From contig JADJRL010000003.1 in NCBI GenBank assembly GCA_016712225.1, forward strand, positions 4,105,501 through 4,169,500: a DNA stretch of 64,000 bases. Reading direction: 5' to 3'. Source of the stretch: Candidatus Defluviibacterium haderslevense. Its GTDB lineage: Bacteria > Bacteroidota > Bacteroidia > Chitinophagales > Saprospiraceae. Below, piece after piece: positions 1-13,600 of the stretch; position 1 is the stretch's first letter; each line of letters begins with the position of its first letter. Under the pieces are notes generated by a model. That model was not told where the DNA came from, made no database searches, and saw only the letters and a program-made list of their open reading frames with translations. A program made the translations under genes and the position numbers.

Positions 1-3000
1 CAACAGTTTTTGTTCTGCAAATTGGAACTGGAGGCAATCCATCAACTACGGATAAGCTAATTTTCTTAACAGTAGAATTTCCACATTTGTCTTTAGCAAC
101 AATTTCCATTCTATGAACTCCAACAGGTAAATTAAACACAGCCCAAGTTCCATTCGGATATTGAACTGCAGTACCTGCCCATGCTCTTACAATGATATAA
201 GTCGAATCAGAACAATTATCTTTAATCCATGGTGGAGAAACCACCCAAGTTGCTTTGCATGTACTGCTATTATCAGTAGTGATTACCAAGGTATCTGGGT
301 ATGAAATTTCAGGACCTCGTTTATCCAATACTTTAATATTTTGAATAAACTTAAATGGATTCACGCCAGCTATTACTGGTAAGCACATATTTCTAACACT
401 CCATTCTCTTAAGATATCCGTACTATTTTCACATACCTCATATACTTCATCCACATATTTCATGGAAATAGCGCATCTGCCTCTCAATGATAAATCAATA
501 CCATCAATAGTTGGATAACCAGTGCCCTCCCACTTAACGATTTGATCAGGTCCCCAACACAATCTGTTTCCAGAATATTGTGGATGAGCATCATAATAGA
601 TTGGGTATGGTGATGGATGACCAACATTTGGTCCAGAAGTTAAGAAATTCCAACCTAGTTTTCTAGGTACGCGAATTAAACCTCCTGAGGATTTCCAAAT
701 TGCAGAATCTAATAAATAACCATCTACACATTCCGGATATGGTGTGATGTGTTGTGAAACATCCTTATCATACTTTTTATCCTGACATTCAAGACTTGGA
801 TAAGTTATATCATCATAATTTTTCGGAAACTTGATATCCGCTAAATCTAATCTTCTGATGTAGATATATTGTATGCAAGTATCCGAATTTCCTGATTCAT
901 CAACTACAATCCAATTTCTTTGAATTTCAGCTACATAAGGCGATGCGCATTCACCATATTCTGTAAAGTCATCGTGATATTCAAATGTATATGATTGTTC
1001 ACAAGTCAACAAGGTTGGTCTTCCTAAATCATCAGGATCTATCGTTGAAATACATGTAACAATAGTATCTCTAGGACAAGCTATGTTTGGTTTTTGTTTA
1101 TCTTCAATGCATACTTTGCCCCAACATGAATTACCTGATCTAGGATCTGTGACTGTTACAATAAAACACTTACCAACATCAGAATAGTTGAAACGATTAG
1201 GATGCGGCACGTTGGTGCTTGCATCTTTAACTGTAATGATATAGTCATTGTAGCAATAATGATTTCCTCCTTCTAAAATCATATCTGCATTCAACACTGC
1301 AGAACAGTTTTGATCCAATGACAAATTAAGTTGATCATTACAAACCAACTCAGCTGATGAAGGTATGTATGGATTCACCGTCACATTGAAACAAGAAGAA
1401 TCAATATTACAACTCTTATCACGTGCATAAACACAAACCCGAGTTGTTCCTTTGAAGTATGAACCATTAGCAGGAACAGACCAGATAGAATCTATACCGC
1501 AACTATCATTTGCATCGATTGGGAAGTTAAAGAATTTACCGCAATCTCCTGGATCAGAAGATATCGTGATATCTTTATTAGCAGTTACAACTGGGGCATT
1601 TACATCTCTCACTGTAACACTGAACATACACATTCCTGTATTACCACTTCGGTCCGTTAAGATATAGGTAAACTTAGTTGTACCAATAGATAATAAAACG
1701 GAATCACATGAACCAGCTGGAACATTCTTTTTATTTGCCGGAATATCTGAAGGCGTTAATGTAGTTCCACATGGGGTAGTCTGAGTAATTCCTGTAAAAG
1801 AAACATCCATAGTACCTCCCTTACAGTTATCATTGAATACAGGGTGATACCACAAGAATTTTTTATGACATTGTCTAAAATCAGCATTCACTATGGTATC
1901 TCTAAGTACTGCAGGAGAAATACATAAAATTTGTAATCTCCAATTAGACAATACATTAGTTATTAATGATGCTGAACAAGAATTGTCCTCTAATTCTAAA
2001 GTCCAAATACCATTTGATCTTTCATGGTATACAGAGTTCATTGTTTCTTGAGCTTTATAGAAACCGCCATTTCCAAAATTTGGTACACAAGGTGCGGATG
2101 TAATATTTCCATTTGCACCACCTTTTGCAGCTAATTCGCTTACATTTAAATTAAAGCTTGTTGCAGCAGGACAAATGTTATCCCAAATTAAAATTCTGGT
2201 CCCACTTGGACTTACCAGGGTCACTTTCCAATCTCCTAAATTCTCACTGGAATTTCCAGTTAAATTTAATAATCTAAAATCACCAACTAGACAGTTGTTC
2301 GGAACTGTAATTGTAGATTTAAAGCAAGTGCCTTGATTAAATGGAACATTTAGATTAGTCGGGTTAATGAAAGTTAATGTATCATACTTAGCACATTCAG
2401 GAGCCTGAACATCTAATACCGTAACTGTAGATGAACAACATCTGACATTAGCCAAAATACTTTGTAATGCTACAGTGTCTCCATTTGAAGGAACAAACTT
2501 ATGATCTTTATTCAAAGATCCGATCGTAGCTGGTATGCAACTTGTTGCTAACTCCCAATCAGAAGATAAATTTGAATCAAAATGGCTGATTCTGTAATAA
2601 CTACCTCTACATAATTGTTGACCTAATGCACCTTTCCAATCGTTCAATGTAATTGGATCTGCAGAACCTTTTCCAACTGGATTGAATCCATTAGTAGCTA
2701 CAACATCAATATTTCTATCATTCAATTTCAAAGAATATCCTCTGCCCACATTAGGACCCACTTGAGTACAATTCATGTTAAAGAATAAATTAGCCGGAGA
2801 ATCTGTACCAGCACCCACGTGGAATGTAGCCACTCTTCCAGGAGCCAAGAAATGCATAGGCATTAATGGGAATTTCGGAGGCAATACATAGGTACAAACA
2901 GTACCGGCAGCATCAACGATTTCAATAGACAAACAAGTAAGATCAATTACCGTTGGACCATAATTTGTAATTTCAATAAAATCACCGTCAATAAGTTCAG

Positions 3001-4678
3001 CAGGTGCCACATTAGCAGAAATAAATGCAGGAACTGGATTGGTTCTACCCACTGTTGTTGCTCCACCAAACATTTGCGTTACTTCAGATATGAGCAATAT
3101 TGGTTGATCATAAACACAATAATCTATTGTATTTTTTCCAACTGGGAAGAATGATCCTGAAGCATCTGTAAATCCTCTACTCAACACTTTACCAGTGCTA
3201 TCTTTTATTTGATAGGTAACTGTTGTATATGGGCAATTATCTGTAACATTAGTAGGCTTTAAGCTTGGAGAAATCACCGATATTCCACATGAATCAATTG
3301 CTGTATTTACAGTCAACGCTGCCGGACAAGTAATTGAAGGAACATCCCAGTAATCATTCACTATAATTTTTAAAGAGCAAGTGTCTCTGTTGTCACATGG
3401 ATCTTTAGCTTCAAAAACCAAAATGGTAGTTCCAACAGGGAATCGATCACCTGATTTTAAACCCGTTTTATCAATTTGGGTTATTGTTGGAACACTGCAA
3501 TTATCGAAAGCTGCCATTGGTGAGAAATTCACATAAGCATCGCAATGGAAAGTTTCAGCAGCTATTACAATTGGAGGTCTAGGGCAATTAAAGAATACCG
3601 GTTTAGTGGTATCCACTGTTCCAACAGTTAATGTCCTATTGGCGAAATTACCACAATCATCAGTTGCTGTAAAAGTTACAGCCTGTGTTCTAGTATCTCC
3701 ACAACCTTTCACCCATCTTGTATCACTAAAATTATGTCTCCAGTTAATGACATCTGAACATGCATCGGTAGCTCTTAAACCACCAAAACTATCTAACCAC
3801 GCTACAATATCATCATCATTGCCAGCATTACTTTGATCACATGAAGTTAATTTATTATATCCGCTTGCTGGATCTATGACCGGAGCTGTGATATCTCTGA
3901 TATAGAATGTTGCTTCTCTAAAACTTGAATTACCTGAACAGTCAAATGCTGTAAATCGATAAATCATACTATCGGTATTACTACATTTATCATAATGTCT
4001 AACTAAGTCATGTTCAATTCGAGTTGTTCCATTACAATCATCCACTAACAATACACCGCCGCCATTTATAGCTAACCATGCATTTAAATTAGGTGGATTT
4101 CCGTTTCTATCACATTCAGCAATCATGTTGGCAGGATTAACAGACCAAACAGGTGCAGTGGTATCACGCACTCTAAATTCAGCAATAGTACCGGCACTTA
4201 GATTACCGCATGAATCTCTATATTGGAACATCCAAGTTTCTGTTACAAGCGGTGCTGCACAGCCTTGTATAGTTCGCATTAAAGTAGAACTTGTAAAGTC
4301 AGGAGCCGGTGGCAAAATAACAGCATTTCTAGTCTTGCCATCACACTGATCAAAAGAAACAGATCTGCCCATTGCATTTAACCAAGCCGTTCTAGCAGTA
4401 GTAATATTAGCAGGTGAACCATTTGCTACTGAACAGAAAATGGTTGTATCCTTCGCAGGTGAGGTAATTTGAGGAGCAACAATGTCTCTAACAGCAACAG
4501 TTGCTTGAGCCGTAACGGAATTTCCGCAGGCATCAGAAGCCGTGAAAGTAACTAATGCACTACCTGTATTCCTATTACATCCTCCGGTCAACCGAACAAA
4601 ATTATTCGTATATCTAACTGTCAATTGACATGAATCTATGGCAACACCATCTCCATTTTTTCCTAACCAGGATTGGCT
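1..4678 (-). CDS. Frame-shifted C-terminal continuation of the giant surface protein (partial, runs off left edge)
   Basis: An open minus-strand frame runs from about 4678 to the window edge; checked at both ends and at positions near 3005 and 1473, it is the same frame. It has no start of its own and lies -1 relative to the large upstream ORF, so it reads as the continuation of that gene. About 1,558 codons are visible and no stop is reached. Content in order: several HYR/Ig-like modules with paired Cys and motifs such as ATDDCGN and VDTTKPVF; a lamin-tail-like domain (about 3115-2745, begins ISEV and contains DGDFIEITNYG); a proprotein-convertase P-like beta domain (about 2340-1935, contains SPSGTRILIWD and WTLELEDNSC); then further HYR modules. 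These are adhesive or structural extracellular modules, so a cell-surface or secreted role is inferred. A T9SS sorting domain would be expected beyond the left edge but is not visible. Confidence 0.8.
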
Positions 4679-7600
4679 GTGTTCACTGGATTAACTGTTG
4701 ATATATTCGAAGTAAGGTTACCATCACAATTGTCAAATGCAGTGGCTCCAGCATCTGTGTATGAATCATTTTTACATAGTTCAATAGTCGCTGCTCCTAA
4801 TCTAGTTATAACCGGTTTTTCTGCATCATTAACTGTAATGGCAAACATACAAGTTGGCGCTCCGCACGGATTTGTTGCAGTAACTGTAACTAAGGTATTG
4901 CCTTTAAGAAATGTAGAATTGCTACCCGTTCCACTTCCACTGCCCGTTGTAGCACCTGTAAATACATAAGAATAAGTTGGGGCAGGCGTTCCATTTGCGG
5001 TAACAATATAACTTACAATTGCATTACATAGTCCTGCATCATTAGGAACAATAATGGTAGAATTTGGACATGAAGTAATTGAAGGTGGTGAGCAAACAAA
5101 TTCTCCTTTTATTGCAAAATCAAATGGGCTTTCATCACAATCACTACTTACAATATTTATTGTTGCTGTATGTATACCTGGGGTGATTGGGGTGTAGGTC
5201 ACATCAAATGTTAGCATTCCATTAGGCCCATTAATAGTTGCCGGCAAAGTGATATTACCTAAAGTGAACAAACTAGCATTGGTACCTGTGATCGTAATAG
5301 CACCAGACTGCAATGCTAAATCTAAATTACCAATATTTTTGATCTTAAATGTTCGAGTTATTGGTGCTGAGGTTGTTTGACCAAAATCAGTGTGGTCATC
5401 AGGATCCGGACTTGGATCTCCATCTACAATTATTATGTTATTTCCTCTGAGTTCAATTTCACCAAGAGATTCAAAATCAACTGTGGAAACACCACTACTT
5501 GTACCTGAACAGCCGTTAACATCCACAATTGAACTAATGGTAAAGGTATTTTGTCCAGGGCCTCCATTTACGGAAACAGCTAATTGTGAAATCCCTGAAC
5601 TCACAACTGTATGTGAACTTGCATCTGAAAGAATTACTGTAAATGGTGCGTTACCAGCCGTTATATTAATATCTAATTGAACTGTAGTTGTCCCCGGGCA
5701 CACTATTAAAGCATTGTTAAAAGATGCCGCTGGTAAAGGATTAACCTGGATCATTTGATTGTCAGTTCCTATACATCCATTTGTATTGGTTACCGTAACA
5801 ATATAATTTTGAGTAGAGGTAGAAGTAATGGTTTGTGTTGTAGCATTAGTGCTCCACAAATAAGCAGTATAAGTTCCTGCATCCAATGTTGCCATATCAC
5901 CACTGCAAAGTATTCCATCATTATTATTTGTACCTGAAGTTTCTGTAACCAAAATATTAGGAGTTGGATTTGGATTTACTGTGATCAATTGATCATCAGT
6001 AGCCGTGCATCCATTAACATCTGTGACAGTTACTGTATAAGTGCCCGTTGTATTTGCACTGATGGACTGGTCCGTTGCAGAAGTATTCCACAACCATGAC
6101 GAAAATATTCCAGCATCTAAAGTTGCAGAAGCACCAGCACATAAAATGCCATCGTTGTTTGTATTGCCTGATGTTTCAGCAACAGTAATGGTAGTAGTTG
6201 GTAACGTATTTACTGTAATTGTTGATGTACCACTGAAATCAGCACAACAATTATTAGCATCATATATTTTAGTCACGGAATATGTAGTTGTAGTGACTGG
6301 CGTCCTAGTTATGTAATTTACACCATTAGCATTTAAAGTGTGAACGCTGCCATCTGATAAGGTCACTGTAAATGGTGCCGTACCTCCAGTAATCGTTAAT
6401 TTTACACTACCCGGTTTGCCAATGCATATAGCAGTATCTCTGCTCATAACCGCAGTGGATGGATTACAACCATTACCTTGAATGGTAAAATTATATGGAT
6501 TATTGTCACATGATTTATTGGCTACATTGACTACGGCATTTTGTTGGCCAATAGCAGTTGGCGCAAACTTAATTCCAATAATTGTCGATTCACCTGGTGC
6601 TAATTCCAAATCTGATGGCTGACTATCTACAGTAAAATGTGTAACAGGAACGACAGTAACCGGATTAGGTCCTATCAATCTCATAATACCTCCCCCATTA
6701 TTTTTTATAGTATAATTTGTTACGATATTTTGACCAATTGGAATACCACAGACCAGTGTTCCATCATTTATCGAAGGTGTTATATCACCATCTTCAATGA
6801 GTACATTATTTCCAAATGCATCTGTATTCGGTACTATGTTAGCACATGCATCCGGTGCTGTCAAAAAGCTATTTGCATTAACTGTTCCCGTATATCCATT
6901 TCCAGTACCACCTAGATTTGTAGGACCATTTGCAGCGCCCCAATAATTACTTGTTGCATTTAATGTTCCTGTAACAGCAGATTTTATTGCAGTAGTATTA
7001 CACATCATACTATTATTGATTAAACTTAAACCTGTAATCGTTGAATTGATAAAATCCATACCAAAATTATTATCATAAAAAGTATTGCATTTGATCGTTT
7101 CAGAAACACTTCCACTTACCTGCAATCCATTATCTCTACCTTGCGCATAAATTTTTTGAATGGTATTTCCCATTCCACTTGTCAACCGTAAACCAGTACC
7201 CTGTCTTGTTGAACCAGAGCGTGAAAGATCTAATGAATTTACTTCTGCATTACACACGCTTGATAAATGCAACACATAACCTGTTCCAGCAGCAACTTCG
7301 CTTAATCCATTCGTACCATACAATCCAAGATTGACATTTGTACCACCAAAAGTTCCGTCAGAAATTTTTAGATTAGACATGTTTACAAATTTCAAACCAT
7401 ATAATGCATTGGTACCTCCGAATTTATTTCCACTAATGGAAACACCACCTGATAAGTTACCTTCAACGACATGTTCCAAACGTATTGCGGGTTCGTCATC
7501 TGCAATTCCTGTTGTTTGAAAATCATTTCCTGTGATGGTATAATCTGATCCATTATTAATTCGAATTCCCATTCGTCTATTCTTAATCAAATTATTACTG

Positions 7601-10600
7601 AAGATATTTCCATAGTGACCAGCGCCATCATTATGACAATAAATTCCAGTTCCTGATTGAGTACCAGTAAAATTTAAGTTAAGACTATCAATGACTATTC
7701 CGGATGTATTTCTAAGCATAATTGTCGAAGGGAAATTACCAGCAATTCCAAGAGCTCTGTAAAGACTATCTGCAGCTGTTACCACTATGTGATTTCCCGG
7801 ACCTGCAATGTTGGTAATCTTAATTCCACCGATATTTTCAAGTCGGATACCACAATTCATATTAATACTATTTACCGAACCAAACTTATTTCCACTAGCT
7901 GTCAATCCCATAGGAATAGACGCATCAAGTTGCGAAATACTATTAATGTAAAATGCTGGTTCATCTGAATTAAATCCACAACCTCGGAGATCATTATTAT
8001 TTACTGTATAATTTTGTCCTCCCGATAAAATTATACCTGAACGATGTCTTCTTGCATCACAATTTTTTATAGTTACAGGACCATAATCTGAACTATTATC
8101 TACTCTAATACCTGTTAAATCCTGAGCCGGCGTTGCACCAACAGGACGAGATACATCAACATTATCGATCGTTGCATTATTAACATTTACCAGATGGATG
8201 AGATTATAACCATTACTACTGGAATTATATGCATGGTTGTTGAGTCCACAATTATCTTCGAATGTAATATTTCTGCCAACTACAGAAGTATCACCTATAA
8301 TAAGATCGCGCATATGTTCAAAACGCACACCACTTAATGCATTAGTTCCACCAAATGTATTACCACTCATGAGGATGCCACCTGGCAAACTATTGGATTG
8401 AATATACGATAAGTAAATAGCAGGTTGATCAGCAATATAACCTGAATTAAGAAATGAATTATTTGTAATCGTATAATCTCTTCCTCCAGTAATATACATA
8501 CCACGATAGTAATTGTTGAAATTACAATTTCTGACGGTCACATTTGAATTTATAGAACTGTTATTTATATAAATTCCACTGCGGTCTTTTCCACTTGGTC
8601 GTGAAGCATCCACATTATCTATGATCGTATTTGAAACTACCGTAAAATATAATACAGGACTGTTACTATTACCTTCCGTGGCGGTACAGTTATTTACACC
8701 ACAATTATCTTCAAGAACAATATGTGCTCCACTAACTGAAGCGTCACCAACAATTAAATCTTTCATATTATCAACACGCAATGCTGTACGCACTGCAGAG
8801 CCTCCGAATGTATTGCCATATGCGCTAATTCCAATTGGAATAGCTTGCCCTTGCACATTTGCAAAAAATAATCCCGGGTAGGATATGGATTGACCAGATC
8901 CTGTCAGATTATTATTAAATACGGTATAATCTCTTCCAGAATTAAAATGAAAACCTTTAAAGCGATTACCTCCTTTACAGTTTTTTACAACTGAATTCAA
9001 ACAACCATTCAAATACAAACCAAATGAATTGGCTTGTCCCCCGGTAGCTTTTGAAAAATCTACGTTGTCGATAATAATATTCCTAACCGAATTCATTTTC
9101 ATGCAACCTCTGTTGCTTACATCAGTACCTCCGACTTCATTCAAACCACTACCATCTTCTATGGTAATATTACATCCCATAACTGAAGCATCACCAATAG
9201 TGAGATCTCTCATGTTGTCGAAACGAATTCCAAATTCGGATGTAGAACTATTAAATGATCCACCAAAAAGATTACCACTCATTAATATGCCACCAGTAAG
9301 TGAACCAGCAGAAACACTATTGATATAAAGGGCTGGTCGGTCTTCATAATATCCGGAATACCTAAAATCATTATTCGTCAGTGTTAGATCTTTTCCACCG
9401 TTGACCCAAATTCCAACATGATGTTGTTTTAGTAAACAGTTCTTTATGGTAAAGTTTTTATAGGTGGCATTACCACTATTATCAAGATAAATACCTGTAC
9501 CCTCTCTTCCGCTGAAACTTCTGGATACATCCACATTATCAACAGTCAAATTGGAGACTCCGGAAAAGTACAACACAGCAGTTAAATCAGTACAATTCAT
9601 ATTATTTGCTCCGCTGTTATCTTCTATTTTAATGTTAGCCCCAACCACTGAGGCATCACCAACCACCAGTCCATCTACACCATCTACTCTCAATGCTGTT
9701 CTCGCGTTTGTACCACCAAAGAGGTTCCCGCTCGCTATCATTCCCTTAGGAATATTCAATGGCCGCACACTATTAAACCAAATTGCTGGACGCGAATTGT
9801 CATTCCCTGAATTGGTCAGATCATTATTTATTATGGTATAATCTTTTCCTGAACCACAATAAATAGCACAATACCTGTTGTTTATTTTACAATTTTTGAC
9901 AGTGATGTTGCTGTGATTATAGGTATTTTCAATCCTTATTCCCCAGCCAGTAAATCCAATTGTTGAATTCAAATCCACTTTATCAATCGTAGTATTAGAT
10001 ACACCAATTAAATAGATACAATAATAATCACCATCTCTGCCAGTCGCCCGCATTCCGCTTGCATCTTCAAGTGTGATATTTGCCCCTACAACGGTTTGGT
10101 TTCCAATCAATAAATTGCTCATATTATCAATCCGCAAGCCAATTCTAGAAACACCTGTTCCAAATAAATTACCACTAGCAATGATACCTTTAGGTATAAT
10201 ATCTTCTGTTATTCCATTCAACCATAATGCTGGTCTGGTTTGATCATTTCCACAATTCTGGAGATCATTATTCTGTATCGTGTAATCCTTACCAGAACCA
10301 CAATAAATTGCACTGTAACGATTGTTGATTTTACAATTTTTAATTGTGATATTTTTGTTTGCACTTGTATTATCAATTCTAATTCCCCAGCCTTGGTAAC
10401 CGTAAGTCGTAGCTGTAAGGTCCAGATTGTCTATAGTAATATTTGATACACTATTTAACCAAAGCGCGTAATTATCGCCTGTACTTGTAGCATTAAAACC
10501 GCTTCCATCCTCAATTTTAATATTCGCAGCAACCACTGAAGCATCGCCAATAATTAGGTTACTCATGTTATCAATTCGAATCCCAAAAGCACTTCTATTA

Positions 10601-13600
10601 TTACCTGTAGCATCTCCATACAAATTTCCACTAATATCCACGGAATTTGGCAACAACCTAGAACTCACAGCATTAAGATGAATTATAGGCAAATTACTAT
10701 TTACACCTGTCCTTCTAAAATCATTATTTTTAATGGTATGGTCACGGCCACCATTTGAATAAACTCCACGATGTCTGTTTTTAAAAATATTATTGAGAAT
10801 AAAAACTTCATTACAACTTGTTAGGTCAACTCCAGTACCATCGTAATTTGCATCTGGTCGGGAAATATCCAGATATTTTATGGTTAGGCCTGTGACATTG
10901 CTTGCATTAAAACTAGTAATATTAGAGTTTGGATTTATCGTAATTAATGGAGCACTAACCCAACCTGGTTGGGTTGAACCATCGATCATCAGAGGTTGTG
11001 TAATAGTTGGAAATACACCAAGAGTTTGAACAATAGTTTGTGCTCCACCACCTCCAATATTAAATTCAATTACATCTGCATCAGCATTGCTATTAGCAGC
11101 TGTTATAGCTTCTCTCAGTGAACAATCAGCATCACAAACACCATCATTTGTATCTGCAATTTTTGTTACAACCAATGCGGCTTTTCCAGTTCCTTTTATT
11201 GCAACATCGAATGTACCTTCATCTGAATCATCATTTGCAATATTCATGGTGGCATTGCGCGCACCCGTTGCCGTAGGAGTAAATGTAACCGTAAAAGTTG
11301 CAGAATCTCCTGCTGGAATAGGGCTGACAGGTGTTAATGCGCCTGCAACAAATTCCATAGCCTCCGATCCGCTAAAACTGATTGATGTGATATTGAGCGG
11401 CAATACTCCACGATTGTTAATTGTAAATATCCTAACTACAGGAACAGATATTTTTGTGGAATTGAAATCGGTGAAATTAGCCGTTGAAGGAATCAAGGAT
11501 CCATCCTCAATTAAATTAAGATTACCCGTAAGCTCAATTTCAGCGAAACTTGAACTCGGACACCCTGATGGTGGTGTGGTTAGATAAGGTGTAACATCTA
11601 CAGAAGCGGTGACACCATTGGGAGTGCCCACCGGTGGGGCAGCACCACCGAAGTAATTGTTTTCTGCTTTTACAGTTGCTGCTGAATTGATAGCATAAGC
11701 CGTATTGCCTGTGAAACTATTTTGTTCAATGGTCATACTACTAACTGGAGCAGCAAGTTGTAGGGCATCAGTGTTGAGTGAAAGATCACTACATTGAATG
11801 GTATGATTATTTCCAGAAACGAGATCAATACCATCAACTCTTTTTTGTACAGTCAATGATCTAGCGCGCATATAAGATCCACCGACAACATACAATCCTG
11901 TACCAGAAGTGGTACCAGTCAGTGACAATGACACTTGTTCGATGTCAACTCTGTTGGTATTTTCAAGATGAATCGCTCGTGTGGATGCTTTATTAATTCC
12001 ACAATAAGGCTCTAACTGCAATTCCACATTTACCACGCTGCTATCACCAATGATTACGTCATTAACATTCTCCAATCTCAATCCATGAGTGAATGTTCCG
12101 CTGAATGTGTTATGATGAATTGACTTACCAGTTGAGAAAGTTGTATTCAATAAATACATGGCAAGTTCTGTTGCAGCGGCTCCACATGAATTTACCAAAT
12201 TACTATCAATAGTTAGTCCTGTAACAACATTTGCATAAATACCGGTTCGTCTAGTACCAAAAGTATTATTTTTAATAGTAAACGGATAAAAATTAATATT
12301 GTTATCTACTCGTAATCCAATTCCATATTGGGTTGATCCTGTTCTGGTGAAATCTACATTATCAACCGTTGAATTGGAAACATTAGAGAAATAGATTACA
12401 GATTCATTACTATTCGCATTATTTCCTACTGTTGCTAGTGCTCCATCTTCAATTGTTACCGTACGGTTAGTAACACTTGCATCCCCTACAACTACATTTT
12501 TCATGGTTTCAAAACGAATAGCAGCATTGGTATTCGTTCCTCCAAAAATATTTCCACTCATTACCACTCCACCAGGAAGACTTCCTTCCGTAACACCATT
12601 AAGATATATTGCTGGTTCAGTGGCAGCTATACCGCTTGATGTCAAGGTATCATTCTGTATGGTATAATCCGTACCTCCAGAACAATAAATTCCTGTGCGT
12701 CGATTAGCAATACCACAATTTAAGATACTGTTATTCTTATTTCCAATCCCATTAATCATTCCAATTCCTAGACCAAATGGGGTTGCGCCATTTCTGCTAA
12801 GATTCACATTATCAATGGTAACATTATTCAATTGAGCTCCATAGATTACATATTCGCCACTGCTTGCAATATTCCCTACAGTAGAAAGAACGCCATCTGC
12901 AAAAACAATATCTGCACCACTTACAGAATTATCTCCAATGGTAAAATCTGACATGTTTTCTACACGGAGAGCAGTATTGGCATTTGTTCCTCCAAATGTA
13001 TTATTACTCATAGCAATACCAGCGTCCAGCATAGACTTTTGAAGGTGGGCGAGGTATACTGCTGGTTCACTATTACTAATACCGGATCCAGTAAAATTAT
13101 TTCCTGTTACCGTGTAATCATTTCCGTTACCTATGAGAAGACCAAGTCGACGATTTTGGATATTGCAATCTTTAACAGTTATAAATCCATTACCATAACT
13201 ACCTGAAATCCTGATTCCACCATTACGTTGTGCCGGCGAAGTGTAAGCAGATGAAATTTCAATATTGTCAATTATAGAATTTTTTATACTATTCAAATAC
13301 ATCACATAATAAGTACTACTCTGATCGAATCCCACAGCAGTCATTCCATTTCCATCTTCCAGTTTTACGTTTCCACCAGTAGTAGCATCGCCAATGGTTA
13401 GATCACTCATATTATCAAAGCGGACTGCTGCACGGGCAAACGAATTCGTGATAGGAACATTACCGAAGGTATTTCCACTAACCAGCACACCACCAGTAAG
13501 TGTACCAGCAGTAACATCTCTAAAATCAAGGGCATTAGCTTCTCCATCCCATCCACTATTTGTAATGGTATTATTCTGTACTGTATAGTCTTTCCCTCCT

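Noticed and set aside
4655..4680. Programmed -1 frameshift at the A-run after the TAG
   Set aside because: The slippery-looking A AAA AAT lies downstream of the stop codon in the upstream frame, so ribosomes would terminate first. No alternative slippery heptamer precedes it, and domain truncation on both sides points to a deletion or misjoin.
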